Shown one piece after another: positions 17,559-25,840 of a stretch of DNA of 64,000 bases. Made by a program: the position numbers and the translations under genes. The stretch's first letter is position 1, and the number at the start of each line of letters is the position of its first letter. The notes beneath the pieces were generated by a model, which was given only the letters and a program-made list of their open reading frames with translations, did not search any database and was not told where the DNA came from. The DNA is taken from contig NZ_AP024238.1 of assembly GCF_019973615.1 (NCBI RefSeq), forward strand, positions 3,431,989 to 3,495,988. The letters are read 5' to 3'. The DNA is from Rhodoferax lithotrophicus. GTDB lineage: Bacteria; Pseudomonadota; Gammaproteobacteria; Burkholderiales; Burkholderiaceae_C.

Positions 17559-18749
17559 TCACTTGGCTGCTGCAGAGGAGGCTGCAGGAAGACTTTGAAT
17601 TGCTACATTTTCAGGAGCTGTCTGCGCTTTACTGGTAAGCACTACAGGCACATTTTGTTTATAAATTGTGACTTTCTGCCCAGGTGCCAGCACATGGACA
17701 CCGGCTACCACCACCTGCATGCCTGGCTGCAGGCCACTGGCGACCACCACGTCGTTGCCATCGGCGGTGGCAATTTGTACCACTTGCGGCTTGACCGTCA
17801 TACTGGGCACATCCAGCACCCACACGGCACTGGACTGGCCTTGCTGAAACAAGGCGCTGGTGGGCAGCTTGATCACGGGTGCCCCAACGTGCTGCAGTGT
17901 GGCTGGCAGCACCGTCACGGTGCTGCCCAGGGGCAGATCGTCTGCACCACTCAAAGCCACTTTCACCGCAAAGGTACGGGTGATCGGGTCAGCACTGGCG
18001 GCCACTTCACGCACCACCGCTTTGAGCGTGCCCGAAGAAGACCACAAACGCACGGCCACGTCCGACCCCAGCTTGATGGCTGCCACTTTGTCCTCGGGCA
18101 CGGCAAACACCACATCACGCGCACCATCCTGGGCAATCTGCACCACCGGGCTACCAGCGGCAACCACCTGGCCGCGCTCGGCCAGCACCGCGGTCACCAC
18201 GCCCGACACATCCGCACGCAACACGGCATAGGCGGCCTGATTACCCTGAACATTGGATTGGGCTTGTGCCTGATCCAGCTGCGCCTGCGCCGCCTTGCGC
18301 ACCGAGTCACGCCGCTCCAACTCTGCACTACTGATGAAATTCTGTTCTTTCAGTGACTGAAAACGCTTGAAATCAGCCACCGCCAAATCCCGGTTGGTCT
18401 GCGCTGCAGCCACTACGGCATGCGCTGACTCGGAGGCCAGCTGGAGATCTTGCGGGTCCAGCTGCGCCAGCACCTGGCCCGCTTTGACACGCTGCCCCAC
18501 TTCGACCGGCCGCTCTATAAGTTTGCCGCCCACACGAAAACCCAAACGCGACTCCACCCTGGGCTTGACCTCGGCCGCGTATTCCAGCGCGGTCTGCGTG
18601 GTTTGAATACCCACCGTGACCACCTTCACGGACCGCACGGGCTCTTCTTGCACCGCCGGTTTGCTGCATGCCAGCAGAAAAACACCAGCCGCTATAGTCA
18701 GTGCCAAGCGACAGGGCCGAAGATACGCGCGCATTGAATTCATGGACAA
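17559..18749 (-). CDS. RND efflux periplasmic adaptor (HlyD/AcrA family lipoprotein)
   Basis: A 396-residue membrane-fusion protein. The signal peptide ends in lipobox 'GVFLLACS', so it should be lipid-anchored in the inner-membrane outer leaflet. Then come the half-lipoyl motif 'LGFRVGGKLIERPVEVGQRVKAGQVLAQLD', an alpha-hairpin around 'RFQSLKEQNFISSAELERR', and the second lipoyl half 'LRADVSGVVTAVLAERGQVV'. The last 25 residues ('SKAQTAPENVAIQ...') come from a copy of the short repeat and are not part of the family fold. Start is GTG/ATG at 18749, with ATG at residue 3 as an alternative. Operon with the pump behind a palindromic operator. Confidence 0.92.
   Translation of the reverse strand: MSMNSMRAYLRPCRLALTIAAGVFLLACSKPAVQEEPVRSVKVVTVGIQTTQTALEYAAEVKPRVESRLGFRVGGKLIERPVEVGQRVKAGQVLAQLDPQDLQLASESAHAVVAAAQTNRDLAVADFKRFQSLKEQNFISSAELERRDSVRKAAQAQLDQAQAQSNVQGNQAAYAVLRADVSGVVTAVLAERGQVVAAGSPVVQIAQDGARDVVFAVPEDKVAAIKLGSDVAVRLWSSSGTLKAVVREVAASADPITRTFAVKVALSGADDLPLGSTVTVLPATLQHVGAPVIKLPTSALFQQGQSSAVWVLDVPSMTVKPQVVQIATADGNDVVVASGLQPGMQVVVAGVHVLAPGQKVTIYKQNVPVVLTSKAQTAPENVAIQSLPAASSAAAK
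17596..17660 (-). repeat. Short palindromic repeat, copy 3 (adaptor C-terminus)
   Basis: On the minus strand it reads GTGCCTGTAGTGCTTACC, then AAAGCGCA, then AGCTCCTGAAAATGTAGCAA. It shares AAAGCGCA-N4-AGCTCCTGAAAAT with the copy at 26756 and encodes the last residues of the RND adaptor. Confidence 0.75.
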
Positions 18750-18766
18750 ACACTTTCAAACACATC

Positions 18767-18794
18767 AAATTAATGACCAAATGGTTATTAATTT
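18767..18794. promoter_or_regulatory. 28-bp palindromic operator of the RND efflux operon
   Basis: Arms AAATTAATGACCA (18767-18779) and TGGTTATTAATTT (18782-18794) are inverted with one mismatch and a 2-base centre. It lies 18 bases upstream of the adaptor start in the promoter region. Size and symmetry fit a TetR- or MarR-type repressor, but no such gene is adjacent in the window. Confidence 0.6.
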
Positions 18795-18899
18795 TAGTAA
18801 ATTGATTCACGCTGTCAATTACCTTGGACAAAATCTCCGCTGCAGCATAGTTTGGAGCCTTAGCCCCCTGAAGCAACGGCCGTCAACCCCACCGAGCAC

Positions 18900-19775
18900 A
18901 TGCCCTCAACCATGACCCAGAAGCAGCCTGCGCCAGCAGATGTGACCCACTACGAAAACTTTCCGGTGGCCTCGTTCCTGTGCCCACCGCAACTACGCCC
19001 GGCCATTGCCGCCATCTACCACTTTGCCCGTACCGCGGATGATCTGGCTGACGAAGGTGATGCCAACACCCCTCAAAGGCTGGCGGAACTGGGCCGCTAT
19101 CGCGCAGATTTACACGCCGTGGTTGCCGGGCAACCCCACAGCAACACCTGGGCGCAAGTTTTTGAACCTCTGGCAGGGGTAATTCACCGTTTCAAGTTAC
19201 CGGTGAACCTGCTGAATGACTTGCTCGATGCCTTTGAACAAGACATCCGCTACACCGCCGAACAACGCCACTATGCCACGGATGACGAATTGCTGGACTA
19301 CTGCACACGCTCGGCCAACCCGGTGGGGCGTTTGCTGCTGCACCTGTACGGCATCACCGACGCAGCCTCATTGACGCAAAGCGACCAGATTTGCAGCGCC
19401 CTGCAACTGATCAACTTCTGGCAAGACGTGAGTGTCGACGTGGCCCGTGGCCGCTGGTACCCAAGCCAGCAAACCATGGCGCAATTTGGCGTGAAAGAGG
19501 CCGATTTGCAAGCCAGCAGCCACGCCGAAAACGCTAGACTTTTAATAGCTTCTTACGCAAGTAACGCGCGCTCCAGAATGCTAAAAGGCTCACAATTAGC
19601 CTGCCGCATTCCAGGCCGGGCCGGCTGGGAGCTGCGGCTGGTGGTGCAAGGCGGCCTGCGGATTCTGGACAAGATCGAAGCGCTGCACTTTGCCACCTGG
19701 CAGGTGCGCCCCAAGCTCGGTGCCTGGGACATCCCGGTGATGGTGTGGCGCGCCTTACGGATGCGCGCCAGTTGA
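18900..19775 (+). CDS. hpnC: Squalene synthase HpnC
   Basis: A 291-residue isoprenoid synthase of the HpnC branch. Aspartate-rich motif 1 is 'RTADDLADEGD' (about residues 42-52) and motif 2 is 'INFWQDVSVDVARGRWY'. In hopanoid-forming bacteria HpnC adds water to presqualene diphosphate to give hydroxysqualene, working with HpnD and HpnE. Neither partner is in the window. Residues around 'LLIASYASNARSRMLK' are encoded by a copy of the short repeat, with frame and approximate length kept. Start ATG 18900 is used; ATG 18912 is also possible as the ribosome site is weak. Confidence 0.88.
   Translation: MPSTMTQKQPAPADVTHYENFPVASFLCPPQLRPAIAAIYHFARTADDLADEGDANTPQRLAELGRYRADLHAVVAGQPHSNTWAQVFEPLAGVIHRFKLPVNLLNDLLDAFEQDIRYTAEQRHYATDDELLDYCTRSANPVGRLLLHLYGITDAASLTQSDQICSALQLINFWQDVSVDVARGRWYPSQQTMAQFGVKEADLQASSHAENARLLIASYASNARSRMLKGSQLACRIPGRAGWELRLVVQGGLRILDKIEALHFATWQVRPKLGAWDIPVMVWRALRMRAS
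19531..19592 (-). repeat. Short palindromic repeat, copy 4 (inside hpnC)
   Basis: Reads ATAGCTTCTTACGCAAGTAA then CGCGCGCTCCAGA. The reverse complement of the ygiQ copy at 33281 has the same ATAGCTTCTTACGCAAGTAA. It is inside hpnC in frame. Confidence 0.75.
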
Positions 19776-19809
19776 CATCAAAACGATGGAGGGCCTGCAC
19801 CAATGGAAG

Positions 19810-20805
19810 TTACAGCGTCAACACCGTACAACCGGTGGTTTTGCGGGCTTCCAGGTCACGATGGGCTTGTTGCACGTCTTCCAGTGGGTAGCGTTGTGCA
19901 ATGTGAATCTTGACTTGGCCACTGCTCACCACGGCAAACAAATCGTCCGCCATGGCCTGGGTGGATTCACGGGTGGCAATGTGGGTGAACAGGGTTTGCC
20001 GCGTCACATAAATCGAGCCCTTGGGGCCCAGAATGCCGGGTGCAAACGGTGCCACCGGGCCGGAAGCATTGCCAAAACTCGCCATCAGGCCAAACGGTGC
20101 CAGGCAATCCAGCGACTTGTCCCAGGTGTCTTTGCCCACAGAGTCGTACACCACTTTCACGCCTTGGCCGGCGGTGATTTCCTTGACTTTTGCTAGGAAA
20201 TCTTCTTTTGAATAATTGATAGCAAACTCTGCACCATTGGCAAGCGCCAGAGCACATTTTTCATCAGAACCCGCCGTACCAATCAGGCGCAAACCCAAGG
20301 CTTTGGCCCACTGGCAGGCAATCAGGCCCACACCACCCGCAGCGGCATGAAACAGCACAAAATCCCCCGGCTGGAGCCCGCCTTGGGGCAGGGTACGTTT
20401 CAACAGGTACTGCGCCGTCAGGCCTTTGAGCATCATGGCCGCGCCGGTCTCAAAGCTGATGGCATCGGGCAACTTGCAGACACACTTGGCCGGCATCACC
20501 CGCCGCTCGCAATAACTGCCCGGCGGCTGGCTGGCATAGGCAGCACGGTCACCCACTTGCAGATGTGTCACACCCTCGCCCACCGCCTCGACCACACCCG
20601 CAGCCTCCATACCCAACTGCTGCGGCAGGTTCATGGGGTACAGGCCACTGCGTTGGTACACGTCAATAAAGTTCAGGCCCACCGCATGGTGGCGAATGCG
20701 GATCTCGCCCGGGCCAGGTTCACCAACCACCACACTGACCAATTGGAGTTCTTCCGGGCCGCCGTGCTGTTCAATACGAATTGCACGTGATGTCATCTGG
20801 GTCAT
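19810..20805 (-). CDS. qor: Zinc-independent quinone oxidoreductase (NADPH)
   Basis: A 331-residue medium-chain reductase of the QOR type. The N-terminal GroES-like part is 'IRIRHHAVGLNFIDVYQRSG', the signature glycine-rich segment is 'GDFVLFHAAAGGVGLIACQWAKALG' (NADPH-binding AxxGxG), and the zinc-ligand cysteines of alcohol dehydrogenases are missing. It reduces quinones or enones in the cytosol by hydride transfer. The frame is open another 118 codons upstream, but ATG 20805 with AAGGA before it matches the family start. A locally AT-rich segment 'EFAINYSKEDFLAKVK' stands out from the GC-rich surroundings. Confidence 0.92.
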   Translation of the reverse strand: MTQMTSRAIRIEQHGGPEELQLVSVVVGEPGPGEIRIRHHAVGLNFIDVYQRSGLYPMNLPQQLGMEAAGVVEAVGEGVTHLQVGDRAAYASQPPGSYCERRVMPAKCVCKLPDAISFETGAAMMLKGLTAQYLLKRTLPQGGLQPGDFVLFHAAAGGVGLIACQWAKALGLRLIGTAGSDEKCALALANGAEFAINYSKEDFLAKVKEITAGQGVKVVYDSVGKDTWDKSLDCLAPFGLMASFGNASGPVAPFAPGILGPKGSIYVTRQTLFTHIATRESTQAMADDLFAVVSSGQVKIHIAQRYPLEDVQQAHRDLEARKTTGCTVLTL

Positions 20806-20920
20806 GAGTTTGTCCTTTATAAAAATGAAATGTTGCCACGAAAACGATTCTGCTGCTTGCCTCATAACCCGCTCATACCCATGGCCATGGGTCAAAGAAA
20901 TAAGCTGCCAAAATACCCGG

Positions 20921-21823
20921 ATGCACCCCAAAATCAATCTTAAAACTGCCGCCCTGCTCACGCTACCGCCCATGTTATGGGCCGGCAACGCGGTGGTAGG
21001 CCGAGTGGTCGCGCCGCTGGTGTCGCCCATGACGCTGAATCTGTTGCGGTGGGCCGTGGCCTTTGCGCTGCTGCTGCCCCTGGCCGCACCCGTGCTGCAC
21101 CGAAGCAGCGCCCTGTGGCCCAGCTGGCGGCGCTTTGTGCTGCTGTCGATGCTGGCCATTGGCGGCTACAACGCATTGTTGTATTTGTCGCTCAACACCT
21201 CCACACCCCTCAATGTGACCTTGGTCGGCTCCAGCACACCGGTGTGGATGCTGTTGATTGGCCGGGTGTTTTTTGGCACGCCTATCTCCCATAAACAATG
21301 GCTGGGTGCCGTCATGTCCATTGCCGGGGTGATGCTGGTGCTTTGCCGGGGTGATCTGGCGGTGCTGCTGCAGGTCAGACTGGTGGCGGGAGATGTCTAC
21401 ATGCTGCTGGCTTCTGCGGCCTGGGCCTACTACAGCTGGATGCTGGTGCACCCCACCACCGAGCCGCCCGAGATCAAACGTGACTGGTCGGCCTTTTTGC
21501 TGGCGCAGATTGCTTTTGGCTTGGTGTGGTCCAGCCTGGCTGCAGGAACCGAATGGGCACTGGGCCTGGGCCGGCTCCAGATCAGCTGGCCCATGGCGGG
21601 CGCACTGATGTTTATATCGCTGGGGCCGGCTTTGTTGGCCTACCGGTCCTGGGGCGCAGGCGTGTCACGCGCCGGCCCGTCGGTAGCAGGTTTTTTCATC
21701 AACCTGACCCCGCTGTTTACCGCCGTACTGTCAGCCGCTTTTTTGGGTGAACTACCCCACCTGTACCACGCCCTGGCATTTGTGCTGATTGTGGGGGGCA
21801 TTGCGGTGTCGTCACGGCGCTGA
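20921..21823 (+). CDS. EamA-family (DMT superfamily) transporter
   Basis: A 300-residue, ten-helix membrane protein made of two EamA repeats ('LPPMLWAGNAVVGRVVAPLVSPM' and 'MLLASAAWAYYSWMLVHPT'). Such carriers export amino acids or small metabolites; no substrate can be assigned. ATG 20921 is chosen because it gives the first transmembrane helix within 15 residues, although the frame is open from 20633. It diverges from qor; the 115 bases between hold both promoters. Confidence 0.85.
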   Translation: MHPKINLKTAALLTLPPMLWAGNAVVGRVVAPLVSPMTLNLLRWAVAFALLLPLAAPVLHRSSALWPSWRRFVLLSMLAIGGYNALLYLSLNTSTPLNVTLVGSSTPVWMLLIGRVFFGTPISHKQWLGAVMSIAGVMLVLCRGDLAVLLQVRLVAGDVYMLLASAAWAYYSWMLVHPTTEPPEIKRDWSAFLLAQIAFGLVWSSLAAGTEWALGLGRLQISWPMAGALMFISLGPALLAYRSWGAGVSRAGPSVAGFFINLTPLFTAVLSAAFLGELPHLYHALAFVLIVGGIAVSSRR

Positions 21824-22175
21824 GCTTCTAACCAAACAGGCTCATACGTCACGGTTTGGGGTTTTTGACCCCTGTCAAATGAAGCATGATCCGCAGAGGA
21901 CTACTCTGGTTGAATTGGTCGCCGTGTCGTGTTGCTGACTGACGACATGCCTTGGTCAGTGTTGTCAGGATGCCATTGCTGATTCGTGAACTATGACCGA
22001 TTTCACCACTTCAACCATGGGCAGACGGACCAAGGGCATGGAACACCCTGCTTTCCTCTTTAGACTTCACTCATCGTGAATCCGGGCTGTGTCTGTGAAA
22101 TTGCGTCTTGGCAAATAAATCAGGACAGTGGCATTGAACCTTCCGTCTTAAATGTTCCATTTTCTGAGTGACATT
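21824..22175. other. Non-coding stretch before the PEP-CTERM gene
   Basis: Holds no credible ORF or RNA gene. A short GGGGT...ACCCC hairpin near 21858-21873 follows the EamA gene. The last 80 bases are AT-richer and probably contain the PEP-CTERM promoter, but no convincing -24/-12 or -35/-10 pair is seen. Confidence 0.5.
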
Positions 22176-22841
22176 ATGAAATTCTCTAAGCCCCTTATCC
22201 ATATCTGCCTTAGTGTGGCGGCATCTTGTGCTGCTTTTTCTGCTTCTGCACAGACAGCCATCTATTCACTTGATAGCACGGCAGTTAGTGCATTTGGTGC
22301 TGGCTCGTATGGAAAAGTCACTTTGACACAAAGTTTTTCTGATGTTCTTGTAAGCGTCTCGCTTCGCAACGATTTGAACTTTGTGGATACCGGGTCCCAC
22401 TCCGCTTTTTCTTTTAACCTTGGTGGTGTTTCATCGGCAAGCGACATTACAAATATCACCTTTGCCAATGGGCTTGGGAGCGTTTTTGGTGTGAGTTCGG
22501 GCACAACCAATGCGCCTTTCAGCAAATTCACCTATGAAATCAATTGTGTGAGTAACTGTGTAAGTGGTGGCTCTGGCGGTGGCTATGTAGATCCATTGAG
22601 CTTCAAGGTGCACAACGTCACACTTTCCAGCTTTAATCAACTTTCTACAGGCCATGGTACGGCCGCTTACTTTGCCATGGATGTGATCAATGGTCACGGC
22701 AATACCGGAACCATTGGTGCCATATCGGCAGGGGTTCTTGCCCCAGTGCCGGAACCAGAAACTTACGCCATGTTGTTAGCCGGCTTGGGCCTGATTGGAA
22801 GCATCACACATCGTCGCAAGCAAAAGACATTAACAGCCTGA
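22176..22841 (+). CDS. PEP-CTERM sorting-domain protein
   Basis: A 221-residue exported protein. Signal peptide MKFSKPLIHICLSVAASCAAFSASAQ; a low-complexity Gly/Ser/Ala/Thr/Asn-rich body; and a C-terminal sorting signal 'VPEPETYAMLLAGLGLIGS' followed by the basic 'HRRKQK'. This tripartite end is recognised by an exosortase/EpsH system and is linked to exopolysaccharide-producing biofilm bacteria. No exosortase gene is in the window. The longer start at 22152 would place eight residues before the signal, so ATG 22176 is preferred. Two close Cys ('NCVSNCVSG') may form a disulfide. A strong hairpin terminator follows. Confidence 0.9.
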   Translation: MKFSKPLIHICLSVAASCAAFSASAQTAIYSLDSTAVSAFGAGSYGKVTLTQSFSDVLVSVSLRNDLNFVDTGSHSAFSFNLGGVSSASDITNITFANGLGSVFGVSSGTTNAPFSKFTYEINCVSNCVSGGSGGGYVDPLSFKVHNVTLSSFNQLSTGHGTAAYFAMDVINGHGNTGTIGAISAGVLAPVPEPETYAMLLAGLGLIGSITHRRKQKTLTA

Positions 22842-22862
22842 TTGGTCGAAGGCAAAAATGCA

Positions 22863-22888
22863 CAAACGGGGGCTTAGGCCCCCGTTTG
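22863..22888 (+). terminator. Hairpin terminator after the PEP-CTERM gene
   Basis: Perfect 11-bp stem CAAACGGGGGC / GCCCCCGTTTG with loop TTAG, 22 bases after the stop. The T-run is short (the stem itself ends in GTTTG), but the stem is strong. Confidence 0.75.
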
Positions 22889-23053
22889 ACGTTGTAGCTG
22901 TTGGTGGATGATTGACCCATAACACGCATGTCTGTGGCTTGCCAGTGCCACCGTCCATCACCGGGTGACCCGGCTGCCTGCCCCAGTTACTCATTTTGCT
23001 TGGCCGGGCAACCGTTTTAAAAAAAGAACACCTTCGGCGCCCTTTGTGGATCT

Positions 23054-24040
23054 TTACTGCGCCTTGAATCCACTTTCCTTGATGATGCGCGCCCAGGTTT
23101 GGGCATAGGCATGTTCACGGCTGGTCAACTGGGCTTGTGTCATGTAGCCCACGGTCAGGCCCATGGTGCTCAATCGCTCCCGTACCTCAGGCAGGGCCAC
23201 CACTTTGGCAACGGCGGCAGAGAGCTTGTCGATGGTGGCTTGTGGCGTGCCTTTGGGGGCAAAAATGCCGTAGTAGGGCACGTCTTCAAAACCAGCCAGT
23301 CCCAACTCAGCAAAGGTGGGTACATCGGGTAACGCCGCCTGGCGTTTGTCGCCCAGCACCGCAACCACACGGATCTTGCCGGCTTTCTGGTTCTCGATAA
23401 AGTCAGGCACCGACCCCACACCGGCATGGATCTGATTGCCCAGCATATCTGCCATCATGGGTGCGCTGCCACGGTACGGCGCAGCCTGCAGATCAAGCTT
23501 GTACTTTTGGCCAATCACCTTCACCAGAAACTCCGGCACAGAAGCTGGTGCAGGCACACCCACCGTGTCTTTACCCGCGCCCTGCTTTTGCACCCAGGCT
23601 ACATAGTCAGCCATGCTCTTGGCCGGAGTTCCCCCCGATACGGCCAAACCGTTCACAAAGGTGGCAAAACCAGCGACCGGCACAAAATCCTTGGCCGAAT
23701 CGTAGCCAGGGTTTTTCACCACCAGAGGCAATATCGAGATGGTGTGATCATGCGACAAAAACAAGGTGTTGCCATCGGGTACAGCCGCCTTGAGCGCCTG
23801 CGCGGCAATCTGTCCACCGGCTCCGGCCTTGTTTTCCACCACCACGGGCACACCCAGAGGGTCTTTGAGCTTGTCAGCCAGGATCCGGGCAATCGCGTCA
23901 GTGCCCCCACCGGCAGGAAAACCCACCATCAATTTGACCGGGCCAGTCTGCGCTTGCACCACACCGGCGGCGAGCAGCGTGCCCACGGCCAGCGTTTTCG
24001 CCAGGTGTTGAAGTAATTGACGAACCGTGAACTGAACCAT
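23054..24040 (-). CDS. Tripartite tricarboxylate transporter substrate-binding protein (TctC/Bug family)
   Basis: A 328-residue periplasmic binding protein. N-terminal signal peptide ends 'LLAAGVVQAQ'. The Bug fold is marked by 'KLMVGFPAGGGTDAIARILADKL', 'VVVENKAGAGGQIAAQALK', 'PDGNTLFLSHDHT' and 'PAPASVPEFLVKVIG'. These proteins capture carboxylates for TctAB-type carriers; the ligand is unknown and the membrane subunits are not adjacent, as is usual for the large Bug families of Burkholderiales. The SDR gene 18 bases upstream is on the same strand, so both may handle one substrate. Confidence 0.9.
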   Translation of the reverse strand: MVQFTVRQLLQHLAKTLAVGTLLAAGVVQAQTGPVKLMVGFPAGGGTDAIARILADKLKDPLGVPVVVENKAGAGGQIAAQALKAAVPDGNTLFLSHDHTISILPLVVKNPGYDSAKDFVPVAGFATFVNGLAVSGGTPAKSMADYVAWVQKQGAGKDTVGVPAPASVPEFLVKVIGQKYKLDLQAAPYRGSAPMMADMLGNQIHAGVGSVPDFIENQKAGKIRVVAVLGDKRQAALPDVPTFAELGLAGFEDVPYYGIFAPKGTPQATIDKLSAAVAKVVALPEVRERLSTMGLTVGYMTQAQLTSREHAYAQTWARIIKESGFKAQ

Positions 24041-24058
24041 TTAAAAACTCCTAAAAAA

Positions 24059-24853
24059 TTAAAACGTACCTGAAAAAGCACCGCCATCAGCCAGAATATT
24101 TTGCCCGGTGATGTAACCCGCCTGCTGGCTGCACAAAAAAGCACAGATGGCACCAAACTCCTCGGGTGTTCCAAACCGCTTGGCCGGAATGGTGTTGCAT
24201 CGCGCAGCAGCCACCACCTCCACCGTTTGCCCGGTTTTGGCAGCCACACCTTGAAATACCGCTTGCAACCGCTGCGTATCAAACGCGCCGGGTAACAAGT
24301 TATTCAGGGTGACACCTCTGGCAGCCAGGCCGGTGCGTGCCAGTCCAGCGACAAACCCGGTCAAACCACTGCGTGCGCCATTGGACAAAGCCAGTGCGTC
24401 AATCGGTGCTTTCACGGCACTGGAGGTGATGTTGACCACCCGCCCAAAGCCACGCGCCGCCATGCCATCGACCGTGGCCTTGATCAACTCAATGGGGGTG
24501 AGCATGTTGGCATCCACGGCGGCTATCCAGTCGTCACGTCCAAAGTTGCGGAAATCCCCGGTAGGCGGGCCACCGGCGTTGGTAACCAGAATGTCAAAGT
24601 CGGTGCGCTGGGCCCACACCGCCTCCCGTCCGGCGGTGGACGTAATATCTTGAGCAATAAATTGCACTTTAGCGCCCGTGATGTCTTCGTAAGTAGCTCT
24701 CAATTTTGCAGCAGCCAATGCCAATGCTTGCTCACCACGCGCCACCATCAGCACGTTCACACCTTCAGCCACCAAGGCTTTGGCGCAGCCCAGACCCAAA
24801 CCTTTGCTGGCACCACACACCAAAGCCCATTTACCGGTAATACCCAAATCCAT
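24059..24853 (-). CDS. Atypical short-chain dehydrogenase/reductase
   Basis: A 264-residue SDR fold. The cofactor motif 'VCGASKGLGLGCA' and the 'NAGGPPTG' region are intact, but the active-site Tyr-x3-Lys is replaced ('DALALSNGARSGLTGF' shows no Tyr or Lys where YxxxK is expected), while the Ser of 'NITSSAVKAP' remains. This variant occurs in a family often annotated as 3-oxoacyl-ACP reductase; catalysis by the normal mechanism is doubtful. Residues of 'TYEDITGAKVQFIAQD' come from an in-frame repeat copy. Start ATG 24853 follows AAGGAACAGG. It is followed by TctC. Confidence 0.82.
   Translation of the reverse strand: MDLGITGKWALVCGASKGLGLGCAKALVAEGVNVLMVARGEQALALAAAKLRATYEDITGAKVQFIAQDITSTAGREAVWAQRTDFDILVTNAGGPPTGDFRNFGRDDWIAAVDANMLTPIELIKATVDGMAARGFGRVVNITSSAVKAPIDALALSNGARSGLTGFVAGLARTGLAARGVTLNNLLPGAFDTQRLQAVFQGVAAKTGQTVEVVAAARCNTIPAKRFGTPEEFGAICAFLCSQQAGYITGQNILADGGAFSGTF
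24643..24710 (+). repeat. Short palindromic repeat, copy 5 (inside SDR gene, diverged)
   Basis: Reads AAATTGCACTTTAGCGCCCG, then GTAAGTAGCT and CAATTTTG. It aligns end to end with copy 1 (AAATTGGCCTTTAGCGC ... AGAAGCT ... ATTTTG) but the palindrome is worn. It is in frame within the SDR gene. Confidence 0.6.
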
Positions 24854-24879
24854 ACACCTGTTCCTTCAGTCAAAAGGGT

Positions 24880-25776
24880 TCATGAACTGGCTTTGCAAGC
24901 CACACCAGCCGCCACCGGGCTGGCCGGGTGCGCCACAACCGGCTCGGCCAGCGCGTTAACCACCGCCTGGGCCAATACATCATCTGCACCATGCAAATTG
25001 CCTTCCGCACCATACCCGAGCTCGGTCAGCATATTGGGAAAATTGCGACCCGGAGTGATGTTGAATGGATCGGCTTGTGACCCAAAAATGGCTTTATAGC
25101 GACTGATCACCTAGTAGCCCAAAAAGGCTGCGTTGTCATAAATCACCCGGTTGCGGGCGTTCCAGCCGTCCACCTGGTTGGCCAGAGTGGCCCCGATATC
25201 GACCCAGAAATAACGCGCATCCGGTGCCAGTGCCTTGAGCTGCCACATCAGCACTTGTTGACTGTTGGCAAAAGATGTCTCCAACTGGTTGGTGCCCAGC
25301 ACCACAATCACGGTGTCAGCCTTGGCAATAAAGGCGTGGTCTTGCGCCACGCTTTGCAGCGCACTTTGTTTGATCTGAATACCTGGCGCGGTGATGGATC
25401 GCCCTACGTCAAAGCTGATAAGAACCTGGCTACCAAAACGCTCACTTAACCGGGTCGCCAAACCCGCCCGCGACAAACCGTAACTGATCGAGTCGCCCAA
25501 CACATAGACCGATTGGTTGACCGTCCGGGCCGCACCAGGCAAGCCCGATGCGTCTGGGCTGCATAGCGGGCTGGACACCGCCACCAGAGGCCAGCCCAAT
25601 ACCACCCAAGCCACCACCCATACACGCCCGCCAAGCTGATGCAGTGAGCGCCATAACAGGGAAGGAAAAGTGGAAAACACCATCGTCCGCCTTTGCTCAG
25701 TCATAGGTTTTAAATCCAAAAATGGGGGACAGTTTGAAGTCAAAACCGGCCATGAGTTGGTCATCATGGACAGCAC
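24880..25776 (-). pseudogene. SGNH/GDSL-type hydrolase interrupted by an in-frame amber codon
   Basis: The first frame gives a signal-anchor-like hydrophobic segment, then 'VYVLGDSISYGL' (block I with nucleophile Ser) and 'VVLGTNQLE' (block III Gly-x-Asn), as in GDSL hydrolases. After 221 codons it stops at TAG (25111-25113) in '...NAAFLGY-stop'. The very next codon continues in the same frame for 76 residues ('VISRYKAIFGSQADPFNIT...') to TGA at 24880. A single base change would restore a protein of up to 298 residues. Best read as a recent nonsense mutation, a suppressed amber, or a sequence error. A likely start is ATG 25704 or 25683 (signal peptide MVFSTFPS...) rather than 25776. Confidence 0.7.
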
Positions 25777-25840
25777 CCAATGAATTGGATGACAAAAATC
25801 TGTCCATGGGTCTTGGCCAGTTTAGCAATCTCCTGGCAGG

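Noticed and set aside
16817..17638. A 273-residue plus-strand ORF opposite the RND pump
   Set aside because: It is His-rich shadow sequence antisense to a clearly coding gene with high third-position GC; no ribosome site or motif.
20190..20225. AT-rich in-frame segment in qor as another repeat copy
   Set aside because: It has CTAGCAAA and a TTCAAAAGAA stretch but lacks the GCGCTT palindrome, so the match is too weak to count.
22090..22160. Sigma-54 promoter before the PEP-CTERM gene
   Set aside because: TGGCA is present but no GC at the -12 position with correct spacing.
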